A stretch of 64,000 bases of DNA, taken from contig OY757013.1 in NCBI GenBank assembly GCA_963580285.1, forward strand, positions 153,997,900 to 154,061,899, in the 5' to 3' direction. How positions within the stretch are numbered: position 1 is the stretch's first letter; the number at the start of each line of letters is the position of its first letter. The position numbers and the translations under genes are program-made. Shown one piece after another: positions 1 to 9,123 of the stretch. The notes under the pieces were generated by a model that searched no databases, had not been told where the DNA came from, and saw only the letters and a program-made list of their open reading frames with translations. This DNA comes from Lucinisca nassula (lineage: Eukaryota; Mollusca; Bivalvia; Lucinida; Lucinidae).

Positions 1-260
1 TAAGGATTGGGCGATATCGTTACCGTTACTTTAATGACGCTTTGACTTGGACAGTGTTCGGGCTGAACACTATCCAAACCTTAAGTCTCAGCACGGCAAT
101 GATTCGGATGAAAATGCAGAATGATGTTTTGTTTTTAGATTTTTGCTGTCTTTTTCAGCTCTCACTGTTCGTTTCATGACAAAGAGATTTATCGGCGAGT
201 ACTGTCCAACCCTTGGTAAGTAGCCGTTGTTTCAAGGAACATTGATCAGGTTTTTTTAAC
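1..260. other. No gene recognised
   Basis: This stretch is AT-rich non-coding DNA up to the first TTAA-flanked MITE. No open frame, RNA gene or repeat family seen elsewhere in the window is evident. Confidence 0.5.
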
Positions 261-264
261 TTAA

Positions 265-469
265 CCCTTGTCCTGCTGAATATTTATATATGCCACACCC
301 ACTACCGATTATCAACCATTCAGATTACTTGATGCAAATTATTGCAACAAATTCACAATCTGAATGGCAAACAATGTAGATCCTGATCAGATGGCTTCGT
401 CAGAAGCCATCTGATCTGGATCTACATTGTTTCAAAGATAAGGCATATCCGGGATTAGCAGGACAAGGG
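265..469 (+). mobile_element. MITE-A, complete copy (TTAA target, piggyBac-like ends)
   Basis: The 205-bp element is flanked by TTAA at 261-264 and 470-473. Its ends are inverted, CCCTTGTCCTGCTGA at the left and the complement of that near the right. An internal hairpin (about 385-428) is built on GATGGCTTC..GAAGCCATC. TTAA duplication and ends starting CCC are typical of the piggyBac superfamily, and there is no coding capacity, so this is a non-autonomous MITE. A second copy of exactly the same length lies at 5495-5699. Confidence 0.85.
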
Positions 470-552
470 TTAATAACTTACAAAACAGAAGTGAAGGCAA
501 TGATCAGGAATCGATACAATTAACCCACAGGTCCCATCAGATACACAAAGGG

Positions 553-770
553 GAAAGAAACACAAACATGAAACAACTAGACCCTAATGGAAACATCAAT
601 AGCGGAAAGCCAAAAGGACAGTTACTTTCTCACAAAATGGTCAATTTGCTATCCAAAACAAAATAATATAAGCGATACATTCACTCAAAATCAAAGACAA
701 ACCATAACTAAAATAAACTGCGACAGAAGAACCGCCTTGGAACGGTCAGTGAAACGAATTCAACTGTGTG
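553..770 (+). repeat. Direct repeat, copy 1 (about 205 bp)
   Basis: The sequence starting GAAACACAAACATGAAACAA recurs 601 bp downstream at about 1154-1360 with few differences, and a diverged relative occurs at 62266-62370. A short open frame beginning METSIAESQKDS is present in both nearby copies, but it diverges at its end and matches no family I recognise. I treat it as a dispersed or locally duplicated repeat and not as a gene. Confidence 0.6.
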
Positions 771-797
771 TGTGTGTGTGTGTGTGGGGGGGGGGGG
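764..797. repeat. (TG)n microsatellite followed by G run
   Basis: TG dinucleotides run directly into about 11 Gs. A similar TG-then-G tract occurs at 28606-28637. Confidence 0.9.
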
Positions 798-1153
798 TTA
801 AGGTTCCTCAATACATTTGCACCAGAAAAATATAGGTGTCACACTCGCATGTTATTTTTTTCCAAAATATGATCCTGATATCCTTTTGAAATGCCTGTCC
901 TAGAAGAAGTTTTGGAGGTACCAGCGGTTATTACAGCAAGTACTTTCTTGCACTAGCAACATCTCTGTGCCTTTGAAAATAAATGCAATTCTGTAATTTT
1001 AACTTTTATCAGGAAAAAAATGAAACCGCTTTCTAGACTTTTTAAAAGTTACTAAAACAACTGCAGATCAATAGTTCACATAAAATAATAGCGACTCGGA
1101 CAAAGCTTTTTGAAAGGCCTACCTGAATTGAAAACTTGAAAAAATATTTTGAC

Positions 1154-1360
1154 ATCAGAAACACAAACATGAAACAACTAGACCCTAATGGAAACATCAA
1201 TAGCGGAAAGCCAAAAGGACAGTTACTTTCTCACAAAATGGTTCATTGGCTATCCAAAACAAAATAATATAAGCGATACATACACTCAAAGGCAAGCCAT
1301 TACAAAAATAAACCGCGACAGAAGAACCGCCTTGGAACGGCCAGTGAAACGAATTCCACT
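1154..1360 (+). repeat. Direct repeat, copy 2
   Basis: This is the second copy of the 553-770 repeat. It keeps the METSIAESQKDSYFLTKW frame but loses similarity after about 1360. Confidence 0.6.
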
Positions 1361-1736
1361 GTGGGGCTTAATTCGATTTTACGTGGCCACAATCCTAGCC
1401 CTTAATTCCGTCGCGATTTAGACAATAATTTGTTCAGTCCGCATGAAGGCCGCCTAACACATCAGTGCAACATCTCCGTGAACACCAACATCAAACAACA
1501 GAGCTGAAACGACGGTGAGAAACCACTGAAATGCTGGAGCAAAAGAAAACCAACAATTGACCGATGGGCCCGACAAGAGACTGATAATTTGCGCACCATG
1601 ACCGCCAGAAGCATCAACTGCAAACTTTAACCATAAGGTCACAACAACAGTACACAATTTCATGTCAAGTTAAATAACTCTAGCTAAAATATTGTCAGAG
1701 TTATGGATCTTGAAAAATTCAAAATTTTAGCACTTT

Positions 1737-2870
1737 TATCCCCCGACCGAAAAGGTTCGGGAAATATAGCGATCAGCCTGACGTCCGTCCGTCTGTCTAT
1801 CCGCACTAACAAATGTATAGTTAGGTGGCTATGACAATGGACAGAATCAATGTAACTGAATGGGATTTATTCCGTTAGACACATAAAAGAATTCTTTTAT
1901 GTGGATAAAAGTATCAATCCTGCCAAAAATAGCCACATAAGTATACATCCGTGAGAACGTCCGTCCATCCGTCCGTCCGTCCGTCCGCCCGTAGACGCAA
2001 CCACGTGATTGCCATAACTCCTATACCCTTTGCGATTCATTGATGGGTCTTGGCAAAATTGTTCACAAGGCTGAGTGGCGTGTCATGCGCAAGAACCAGA
2101 ACTCTGGATGCCATACTTTTTTAGTTATCTCTCCTTTTAATAAAATAGAATGACTACTTTGTAATGGCCATAACTCCAATACCCTTTGGGATATATTGAT
2201 GGTACCTGGCACAGTTGTTCACAAGGCTGAGACAGCGTGACATTCACAAGAACCACGACTCTGGTTGCCAGGTGTTTTTTAGTTATCTCCCCTTCCAATA
2301 AAAAAGTGACTACCTTGTGATGGCCACAACTGCAATACCCTTTAAGATATATTTATGATACCTGGCACAGTTGTTCACCAGGCCGAGACGGTGTGTCATG
2401 CACAAGAACTACAACTCTGGGTGCCATGGTTTTGAGTTATCTCCCCTTCCAATAATATAGAATCACTACCTTGTGATGGCCACATCTCCAATACTTTTTG
2501 AGATATATTGATGGTACTTGATACAATTGTACATGAGGTTAAGCAGGTGTGTCACATGCAAGAACCACACCTTTCGGTGCCCTGTTTTTTTAATTATCTC
2601 CCCTGACAATATAGCCTTGTGATGGCCTTAACTCCAATACCCTTTGAGATATATTGGTGGTACTTGGTACAATTGTATACAATTGTATACAAGGTTTAGA
2701 CGGCGCTTCATGCCTAAGAACCACAACTCTGGGTGTTATGATATTTGAGTTATCTCCCCTTCAAATATAACAGTATGACCACCTTGTGATCACCGTACCT
2801 CCAATACCCTTTGAGACATATTGGTGGTACTTGATGTAGATGTACATGAGGTTACCTGATGTAATCTTGC
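1737..2870 (+). mobile_element. Hairpin-headed tandem-array element, type P
   Basis: It opens with a hairpin head (CCCCGACC..GGTTCGGG, about 1740-1760), then CCGT repeats (about 1785-1800 and 1963-1990), then about six imperfect units of about 150 bp starting at about 2010, 2160, 2310, 2470, 2620 and 2785. Each unit carries TTGTGATGGCCATAACTCC-like text and ends in TTAGTTATCTCCCCTTC. The architecture matches the other array elements at 18541, 21744, 25797, 33434 and 38515, although the unit sequence is different. It resembles the layout described for bivalve pearl/HINE-type elements, but that link is an inference. Confidence 0.6.
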
Positions 2871-2884
2871 ACCTTATAGCAAAA

Positions 2885-3056
2885 TTCCATTTGAGAATTT
2901 AGGGGTGTCGGTGGTGTTTTCTTCAAAATTATTTTGAAAATGTCTGAACTTTTTTTGCATTCTGTGGCATCTTATCTGGGCCTGCAAGAACGTGGCATCT
3001 GATCTGGGTCAGCACTGTATGTCCATTTGGCATTACCGGTACATAATGGGTTATCC
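2885..3056 (+). mobile_element. MITE-B, 5'-truncated copy
   Basis: The text from CCATTTGAGAATTTAGGGG to GGTACATAATGGGTTA matches the body and right end of the complete MITE-B copies at 7709 and 52665. The left end is missing. Confidence 0.65.
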
Positions 3057-3097
3057 CTTAGACTGCTAATTTCGACTAGCCGACGGTATTTTCAAAG

Positions 3098-3099
<2 letters not shown>

Positions 3100-3138
<39 letters not shown>

Positions 3139-3161
3139 TATTATTATAATTATTATTATTA
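3100..3161. repeat. (ATT)n microsatellite
   Basis: About 20 ATT/TTA trinucleotides are present, with two interruptions near the right end. Confidence 0.9.
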
Positions 3162-3342
3162 AAGAAAACAAGGCTTGGCATTGTATGTGAATTGCCTGAC
3201 CAGCAGATGATACACACGTAATATCAAGCTTTATTTACTATATAAACTATTTAAATTATTATAAAAAAATCAGATTGTCATCTGCTCTATGGTATTAATA
3301 GCAACTGAATGGTTAATTTGTATGTTTGATTCATTTGGTTTC

Positions 3343-3419
3343 AGCTCTGCGTGGAAGCATCATGCAGACCATTAATTTCTTCAAGCCCAAATGGGCGGGC
3401 ACCGACTGAAGGGTTAATA
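3343..3419 (-). mobile_element. SINE-F fragment
   Basis: The string TCAGCTCTGCGTGGAAGCAT and then TTCTTCAAGCCCAAATGGGC matches the 5' part of SINE-F in reverse (compare 40925-41219). Confidence 0.65.
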
Positions 3420-3526
3420 TATTAAAACATAGGGCGCTTCCATAATCTTTCTAAATCGAAGTTCTGAGAAATATCTACTCTTTTAGGGACGTGGATCGAA
3501 GTCACCCTAAAAGAAAATAGCCGTAT

Positions 3527-3818
3527 ATTACGATACCATACCCGTGCGACATAGTGCATTTTTCACATATCCAAAATGGCTACTTTTTCTGCTGAAAATC
3601 AGTGAAAACTTTCTTATAAATGCTCAAAACTTAGGTTGAGGGTGCTCGTTAGAACCGCCTCAGTGAGGCGGTTCTAACGAGTACCCACAACCTATGTCTT
3701 GGAGCAGAAATAAGAAAAAATATGTTTACCCCCCCCCCCCCCCCGTAAACCCCAGTTTTCGCTATATAAAGTGGGGTTTAGGGGGGGTCTTAATGTCACG
3801 GACTTGTCCACGTGATGA
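3527..3818. mobile_element. MITE-C copy (variant ends) with long central hairpin
   Basis: The inverted ends contain ATTACGATACCATACCCGTG at the left and a GTCCACGTGATG-type right end. The centre (about 3621-3714) is a hairpin with arms GCTCGTTAGAACCGCCTC and GAGGCGGTTCTAACGAG, followed by the family signature GAGCAGAAATAAGAAAAA. A C15 run at about 3729-3744 sits in the right half. Confidence 0.7.
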
Positions 3819-4093
3819 TTCCGTTGACCAGATCGAACCTGATTGTTTTGTGCCGACCCTGCAATAATTTTGGCCATCCAGAAAAAAAAAACGAATAAAA
3901 AAGATTTTCTTACCTACCGACCTTACTATTTTCTTGCGCTTTGATAAGATCAAAAAGCAAAATAAATACTTAAAATCTTGTTCGTTTGCTTCCTTGGTGC
4001 TCTAAACCTCATTATTTGAACGTTTTCTAGTAATATGATTGGAATTTAGTCCTTTTTTGTCACAGTGTTTTCGACCTACCGATCCTAATTTTA

Positions 4094-4334
4094 AGCTCAC
4101 CAGAGCCGAAGTCTCCGGAGGAGCCTATAGGATAGGCAGTTGTCCGTCGTGGTCTGCCTTGCCGTCTGCGTCGTCCTTCAACACTTTTAAACGACTAAGA
4201 AGGTTCTAACCGGTACCAACAATCTATATTTTCGAGCAGTGCGAAAAATAAAGTTTACCCTTGTAAACCCAAGTTTCACTATACAAGTGGGGTTCAAGGT
4301 GGTCAAAATAATACAGGCTTGTTTTCGTGATGAG
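4094..4334 (+). mobile_element. Type-L array-element head joined to a MITE-C half copy
   Basis: From 4094 the L head AGCTCACCAGAGCCGAAG is followed by a GTCCGTCG-type run. At about 4195 the sequence changes to the right half of a MITE-C (GGTTCTAAC, then TCGAGCAGTGCGAAAAATAA, then a truncated end TTTTCGTGATGAGG). It is a mosaic, probably from insertion and deletion. Confidence 0.5.
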
Positions 4335-4399
4335 GAAAGCAGACATTGCCCAACTCTAACCCAATATCAGTTAGACACCCCAGTGACGTAAGATACACG

Positions 4400-5438
4400 A
4401 CACTTCGCCTCCCCAAAGGCGTTAATCACAGCACACGATGGTATGCGTAAAAAGGGCTTGAAGCTTCTTACCCTGCTGTAAACGACATGCCCTAACTTTG
4501 CAAAAAATGGACCCATTTTCTGATCAGAATAAACCATCTGATCAGGATCTACAATGGCATGCAGTTTGTCAATTGAATGAATATATCAAGTATCCTGATT
4601 GGCTGATAGCTGGTATTGGTAGTGGCTTAATTAATATATTCAGCGGGATGGTGGTTATAGGAAAGTATTTGCTTGCAGCAAGAGGTTCGGCAACGTTGCT
4701 TTCGGTTTAGAATGGACCCGTATTGCAAGGAACTAGAACAGATCTCCACAAGGAAGAAAGTCGCCCCTGTATCCATTATCTTAAAATATTAACCCTTATA
4801 TGTCAAGAGGCCCACAAAAGGGGCATAGGCAAATCATGTAGCCCCAGTATGCGGCGTCTGGTCTAGGTCTACACTGTTTGTTTGAAGAACAGAAGTGTTG
4901 TAAACAGCAAGCCGTATGGATCTGAAATCGAACATGGACCTATTCAGACTTATGAAATGTGTCATATACGGGTAAATTGTTCATGCAACTGAACTGCATC
5001 CTGAAGCATTTGTAGAAATCAAATCGCGGACAAAACTGGTGGATCGATTGTTTCCCAGTATGTTCTGAAAAATAGTTTCTGAACTTCACAATTGAAGTGG
5101 AAACAATAATCAGGAATCGATAGAATTAACCCAAATAAATAAATAAATCCGAACATAACCCTAGTTTTCCTTGGAAGGCGAAAATAATTCGTCCGTACGG
5201 CTTTTTTCCGTATACTCTGACGAAATCAATTCCAAATTCGTGCCAATGGCATACTGTATTTTCACAAGATTAATTTATATTTCCACCCCCCCCCACCCCT
5301 AACAAATAAGAAAGAAAGAAAATCAGATAAGACAGATAACGTAGTAAAATGGAAGGCACACATGTTATTAACTTACAGTTTGATTTGATCCCAGTTCGTC
5401 TGAAATATACCTTTTAAGACGCCTTATGTGTACCCAGG
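4400..5438. other. No gene; repeat fragments
   Basis: The 70-codon frame at 4498-4710 lies in repeat-like text similar to the MITE-A/B interiors (GATCAGAATAAACCATCTGATCAGGATC). At 4795-4880 there is a diverged MITE-B-like piece (GCGGCGTCTGGTC...CTACACTGTTTG). I see no supported gene. Confidence 0.5.
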
Positions 5439-5933
5439 CATCACGAAAACGCGCTTATCCTTGACCCAACTATTATATCGTAAAACCCTTTTAACCCTTG
5501 TCCTGCTGAATATTTAAATATGTCACGCCCACTATTGTTTATCAATCAATCAGATTACTTGATGCAAATTATTGCAACAAATTCATAAACTGAATGACAA
5601 ACAATGTAGATCCTGATCAGATGGCTTCTTCAGAAGCCATCTGATCTGGATCTTCATTGTTTGAAAGATAAGACATATCCGGGATCAGCAGGACAAGGGT
5701 TAAAGTACAGGAGTAGACCATATTTTCCTTATTTCTGCTCTAAAATATTGATTGTGGGTACCCGTTAGAACCACCTCGATGAGGCGGTTCTAACGCGTAC
5801 CCACATCGAGGCGGTTCTAACGCGTACCCACAATCTATATTATGAGCAGAAGTAAGAAAAATATCACAATTTTTCATCTTAACATTTTTTTCCGGCTGTA
5901 AAAGTTACAGTGTATTTGTATAAGGGAAGTTTC
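5439..5933. mobile_element. MITE-C copy interrupted by MITE-A
   Basis: The left end CATCACGAAAACGCGC and left arm continue to 5490. A complete MITE-A with TTAA duplications then interrupts it (5491-5703), and the MITE-C resumes with TTTTCCTTATTTCTGCTC and the hairpin (about 5723-5862). The hairpin has an extra partial arm copy (GAGGCGGTTCTAACGCG occurs twice). Confidence 0.75.
5495..5699 (+). mobile_element. MITE-A, complete copy nested in MITE-C
   Basis: It is 205 bp long, with TTAA at 5491-5494 and 5700-5703 and the same CCCTTGTCCTGCTGA ends and central hairpin as the copy at 265-469. It split a MITE-C. Confidence 0.85.
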
Positions 5934-6685
5934 AAGTCAGCTTGTGAAACGCGCAATCTTGTGCGCAATGATGTCCTTTTTGGTTTGACTGTCTATCTAT
6001 CGACCCAATGTTGCTAACTACAGAAGCTATCCGCCTGCCCTTTTCCACGTGACTGTACAACATCCAGGTACCGGTTATTTATAGCAGCGCTAGTCTTCTT
6101 CCTATGACATCGGGCTTATGGGTCATTGGCAAGCAGTCTAGACTCAGATCAAACGCCACATAAGGCGGCGTCTGATAGGGGTCTACATTTATTTACTTGA
6201 AATACTGAGAATTTAAGGGTTAAATGAAACAGTTTAAGTCTCAATACATGATCATTTTTTCCAGCCAACAGTCCGAGACAGTCGACACTCCAGTGCTGTC
6301 AGGGCTTTGATCTTTTCCATGTAGTGGTCCGGCGTGGTAATCAGGCTGGCTTGAGTCTTTGCTGAAAGTACATTTGCGGAGATTCATTTTCGTTTGTTTA
6401 GGCTTTAACATGCAGGTATATTAATAATCAAAAGTGTTACCTGTGTGATATGAGCTTTCCCGTCTGTCAAAAATCCATTATAACAGAAATTGAAAGAGCT
6501 TGATCCATGAACTACATATTCAGTTGACTGGCCCATGGATCTGATAAATCTGGGATCAGTTCGATATGTGGTATAAATGTGACTGGCAGTAAAGCCAAAA
6601 TAAATCTAGACATGTCTCCTATTGCCTAACCTTCACAGCCCTCTCAACTAATAAAGACGCCTGTTCGAACCGTAGAGTTCCAGAT

Positions 6686-6968
6686 CATTACGAAAACACG
6701 CCTATACAAATGCATTGTAAACTTTACCGCCGAAAAAACCGAACATTTTAATATGAAAAATTGTAATACTTTTTCGTATTTCTGCTCAAAATATAGCGTG
6801 TAGGTACACGTTAGAACTACCTCATCGAGGCGGATCTAACGAGTACCCACAATCTATATTTTAGAGCAGAAATAAGAAAAATAAGGTTTATCCCTGTAAA
6901 CCACAGTTTTACTACATAAAAAATGGGGTTCAAGGGGATCAAGATAATATAGCCGTGGTTTCGTGATG
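6686..6968. mobile_element. MITE-C, complete copy
   Basis: The ends are CATTACGAAAACACGCCTAT at the left and GTGGTTTCGTGATG at the right. The central hairpin is at about 6771-6883 with TCTGCTC..GAGCAGA outermost. Its arms are less perfect here (TAGAACTACCTC against GAGGCGGATCTA). Confidence 0.8.
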
Positions 6969-7704
6969 TTTTCTGAAGAACATAGAATTAACCAATCCAG
7001 ATGTTTTTTCAGGACCGATAAAAACGTGCAATGATTAAAATAACAGAAGCCTATTAAAATTCAAACATTTTGGTCATTACAAATTTAGAGGGATGTTACT
7101 TAACAGAACGTATCAGAACGCGGCGTCTGATCAGGGTCTTCACTGATTGCTTAAATACTGGCATTTAGGCATACACGTAAGTCCAGGACTATTTTCTCAG
7201 TCTACACTGTCGGACAGTCGACCTTACAGCGCTGTCAGTGTTTTGATTTTTTTTTTGATCGGTATGCTGTACTTCGTAACCTCATAGTCATTGCTCTACC
7301 AGAGGGCGTATTTCCATTTTTTATCAGCAACAGTTAGGCCTTGAATGTTTACAGTCCTGGAAACTAAAGGGTTGTAGATCAGATATTTTTCTTAAAATTG
7401 GTTTCTTATCATTAAGGTTTATCGATTACGTGTTAGATAATGAGGCTGCAAAGATTGTAAACATCTGTTTGTATGGTAGAAGTTTTATGGACAGGCCAAT
7501 AACCACGATAATTATGATAAACTCTGTTAGTTCTGATACAGGTGTGTTTATCCAATAAATCATCACAAGGATTCTTGTTTTTTCATCTTTTCCTTACTTT
7601 TATATATTATTTTTTCAAGCGAATATAATGAGTTTTGGACACTGGAAACATAATGAAACCACATTTACTTATTATCACTTGAGCTCACCTTTAAAATATG
7701 TTCT
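6969..7704. other. No gene recognised; MITE-B-like fragment near 7110-7165
   Basis: A GCGGCGTCTGATCAGGGTCT fragment of the MITE-B type lies at about 7120. The rest is AT-rich. If the LTR element at 7941 once had a 5' LTR it should lie in or near here, but I find no sequence here that matches the 3' flank at 16546-17110. Confidence 0.4.
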
Positions 7705-7708
7705 TTAA

Positions 7709-7936
7709 CCCTCTTTGTACCCAATGGAATCTTCCTCTTTATATATACATGTAGCAGGAGTCCATTTCAGAATTTAGGGATGTCAGGTTGTGGTTTCTTC
7801 AAAAGAATTTTCGGAAAATGGCTGGACTTTATGCAAACAGTGTAGGCCCTGATCAGACCCCGCGTTCTGTGGCGTCTGATCTGGGCTTGCACTGTTTGCC
7901 AGGGTACCCTTTTTGGGATTTCTGGTACTAAATGGG
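7709..7936 (+). mobile_element. MITE-B, complete copy at the left border of the retroelement
   Basis: The 228-bp element has TTAA at 7705-7708 and 7937-7940. Its ends CCCTCTTTGTACC and GGTACTAAATGGG are imperfect inverted repeats. The interior has an inverted pair around GCAAACAGTGTAGGCCCTGA..CTGGGCTTGCACTGTTTGCC. The TTAA duplication and CCC ends suggest a piggyBac-type MITE. Confidence 0.8.
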
Positions 7937-8006
7937 TTAAAAAGGGTTATCCACTGGAAGCCAGACAAAAAGTGGTGGAGAATAGTGGTTCTTTCCTGGT
8001 ACCTCT

Positions 8007-9101
8007 ATGCCAAATCCAAAGAACTACAACCTGCGATCTTACGATACGGACGATATTGTCACGGCACAGCCACAGTCCCCGGTACGACCAACTTTACCAG
8101 TCACTCCGGGTAACAGAGACACTGAACTGAATTTAGAAAACCCTGTTCAACCAACTGGTGCAGCCCTAGAGACCCCTCCACCTGTACAAGACACTGAAGC
8201 TTTCCAAGAGGAAGAATTCATAATGAACCAACAAATTCATTTGGACAGCTTTAAAGGACAGGGTGAGGATGCAGCTAAATGGCTTTCATATTTTGAAAAG
8301 TGGGCTTCTTTCTTAAATATGACAGATGAAAGAGCCGCGTTGGCTATGCCCTTCCATCTCAAGGGGGTAGCGAAGGCTTGGTATGATTCTTTAGCACCAG
8401 ATACCCAAAAATCATTAGAGCTTTTAAAAGCTGCATTCACAAATAGATTCCGACAAAGTGCTACAGTAGACATTTCCGTATTGACAATTAACCAAAAGTC
8501 ATCTGAAACGGCCGAAGAGTACTTTTCCAGATTTATAGATAGTAATTCGGCAAAGGACATTCCAGAAAATTTGAAAGTTTCTATTCTGATGAAAGGGTTG
8601 AAACCTGGACTTTTAACTCTGGTGATGCCCAAAAATCCCCAAACCCTGGAAGAAATGAGGCAGGCCATGGTACTTGCAGAACAAACAAACTTGGCAAGCG
8701 AAATAAAATCGGTCAGTGTTGCAGAAGCAACATTGCAAGAAGAAATCAAAGGCCTTCGTAACCAGCTTTCAGAAGTCCTGGCTTTGCAAAGCCTCCCGAA
8801 ACCTCAAAGTCCAGTGCCCCAGCAACAGTGGTCACCAAGGCCAACAGCACCATATGGACCACCCCGTTGGACCGACAGGCGACCAAATTTTCTTCCACAT
8901 CAGACCCAACAGCGAGGAACAGAACAGTTTCACCAGCAACAGCAGCCTAGTTTTAGGTGTCACTGGTGTGGAGGTAAGCGTTTCCACTCTAGAAAAAACT
9001 GTCCAGCATTAGGTCAGGTTTGCCACAAATGTGGTAAGCTTAACCACTTTGCAAATGAATGTCAGTCGTCAAAAAGGTACAATCCGCAAGATCATAGATA
9101 G
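8007..9101 (+). CDS. Gag polyprotein of the env-bearing Ty3/Gypsy element
   Basis: This 364-residue structural protein would form the particle and bind genomic RNA. Residues about 70-220 form a retrotransposon-gag (capsid) region (for example AKWLSYFEKWASFL and GVAKAWYDSL). A Pro/Gln-rich linker follows at about 265-312. There are then two zinc knuckles: the first (about 317-331) is CX2CX5HX4C, one residue longer than usual, and the second (about 340-353) is a canonical CX2CX4HX4C. The ATG at 8007 gives a normal length and follows a short leader. Gag ends with TAG at 9099-9101, and pol continues in the same frame. A strong splice-donor-like GAG/GTAAGC lies at 8971-8978, inside the first knuckle. 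Confidence 0.88.
   Translation: MPNPKNYNLRSYDTDDIVTAQPQSPVRPTLPVTPGNRDTELNLENPVQPTGAALETPPPVQDTEAFQEEEFIMNQQIHLDSFKGQGEDAAKWLSYFEKWASFLNMTDERAALAMPFHLKGVAKAWYDSLAPDTQKSLELLKAAFTNRFRQSATVDISVLTINQKSSETAEEYFSRFIDSNSAKDIPENLKVSILMKGLKPGLLTLVMPKNPQTLEEMRQAMVLAEQTNLASEIKSVSVAEATLQEEIKGLRNQLSEVLALQSLPKPQSPVPQQQWSPRPTAPYGPPRWTDRRPNFLPHQTQQRGTEQFHQQQQPSFRCHWCGGKRFHSRKNCPALGQVCHKCGKLNHFANECQSSKRYNPQDHR
8971..8979 (+). promoter_or_regulatory. Candidate 5' splice site inside gag
   Basis: GAG/GTAAGC matches the donor consensus, with GT at 8974-8975. If joined to the acceptor ending at 13848, the reading phase would carry gag into the env frame. Use of this donor is unproven, and a donor nearer the lost 5' end is possible. 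Confidence 0.35.
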
Positions 9102-9123
9102 GAACTCGCGCCTGTCCGCGAGT
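9099..9123 (+). promoter_or_regulatory. Gag stop codon with downstream hairpin: candidate readthrough signal
   Basis: TAG at 9099-9101 is followed after 2 nt by a perfect 7-bp stem, ACTCGCG (9104-9110) with CGCGAGT (9117-9123) and a 6-nt loop. Frame 0 stays open from 9102 into the protease. Gammaretroviruses make Gag-Pol by suppressing a UAG at this point with help from a 3' structure. A chance nonsense mutation is the alternative. Confidence 0.5.

Noticed and set aside
8237..8749. 170-codon frame on the minus strand
   Set aside because: It is antisense to a well-supported gag and has no motif of its own.
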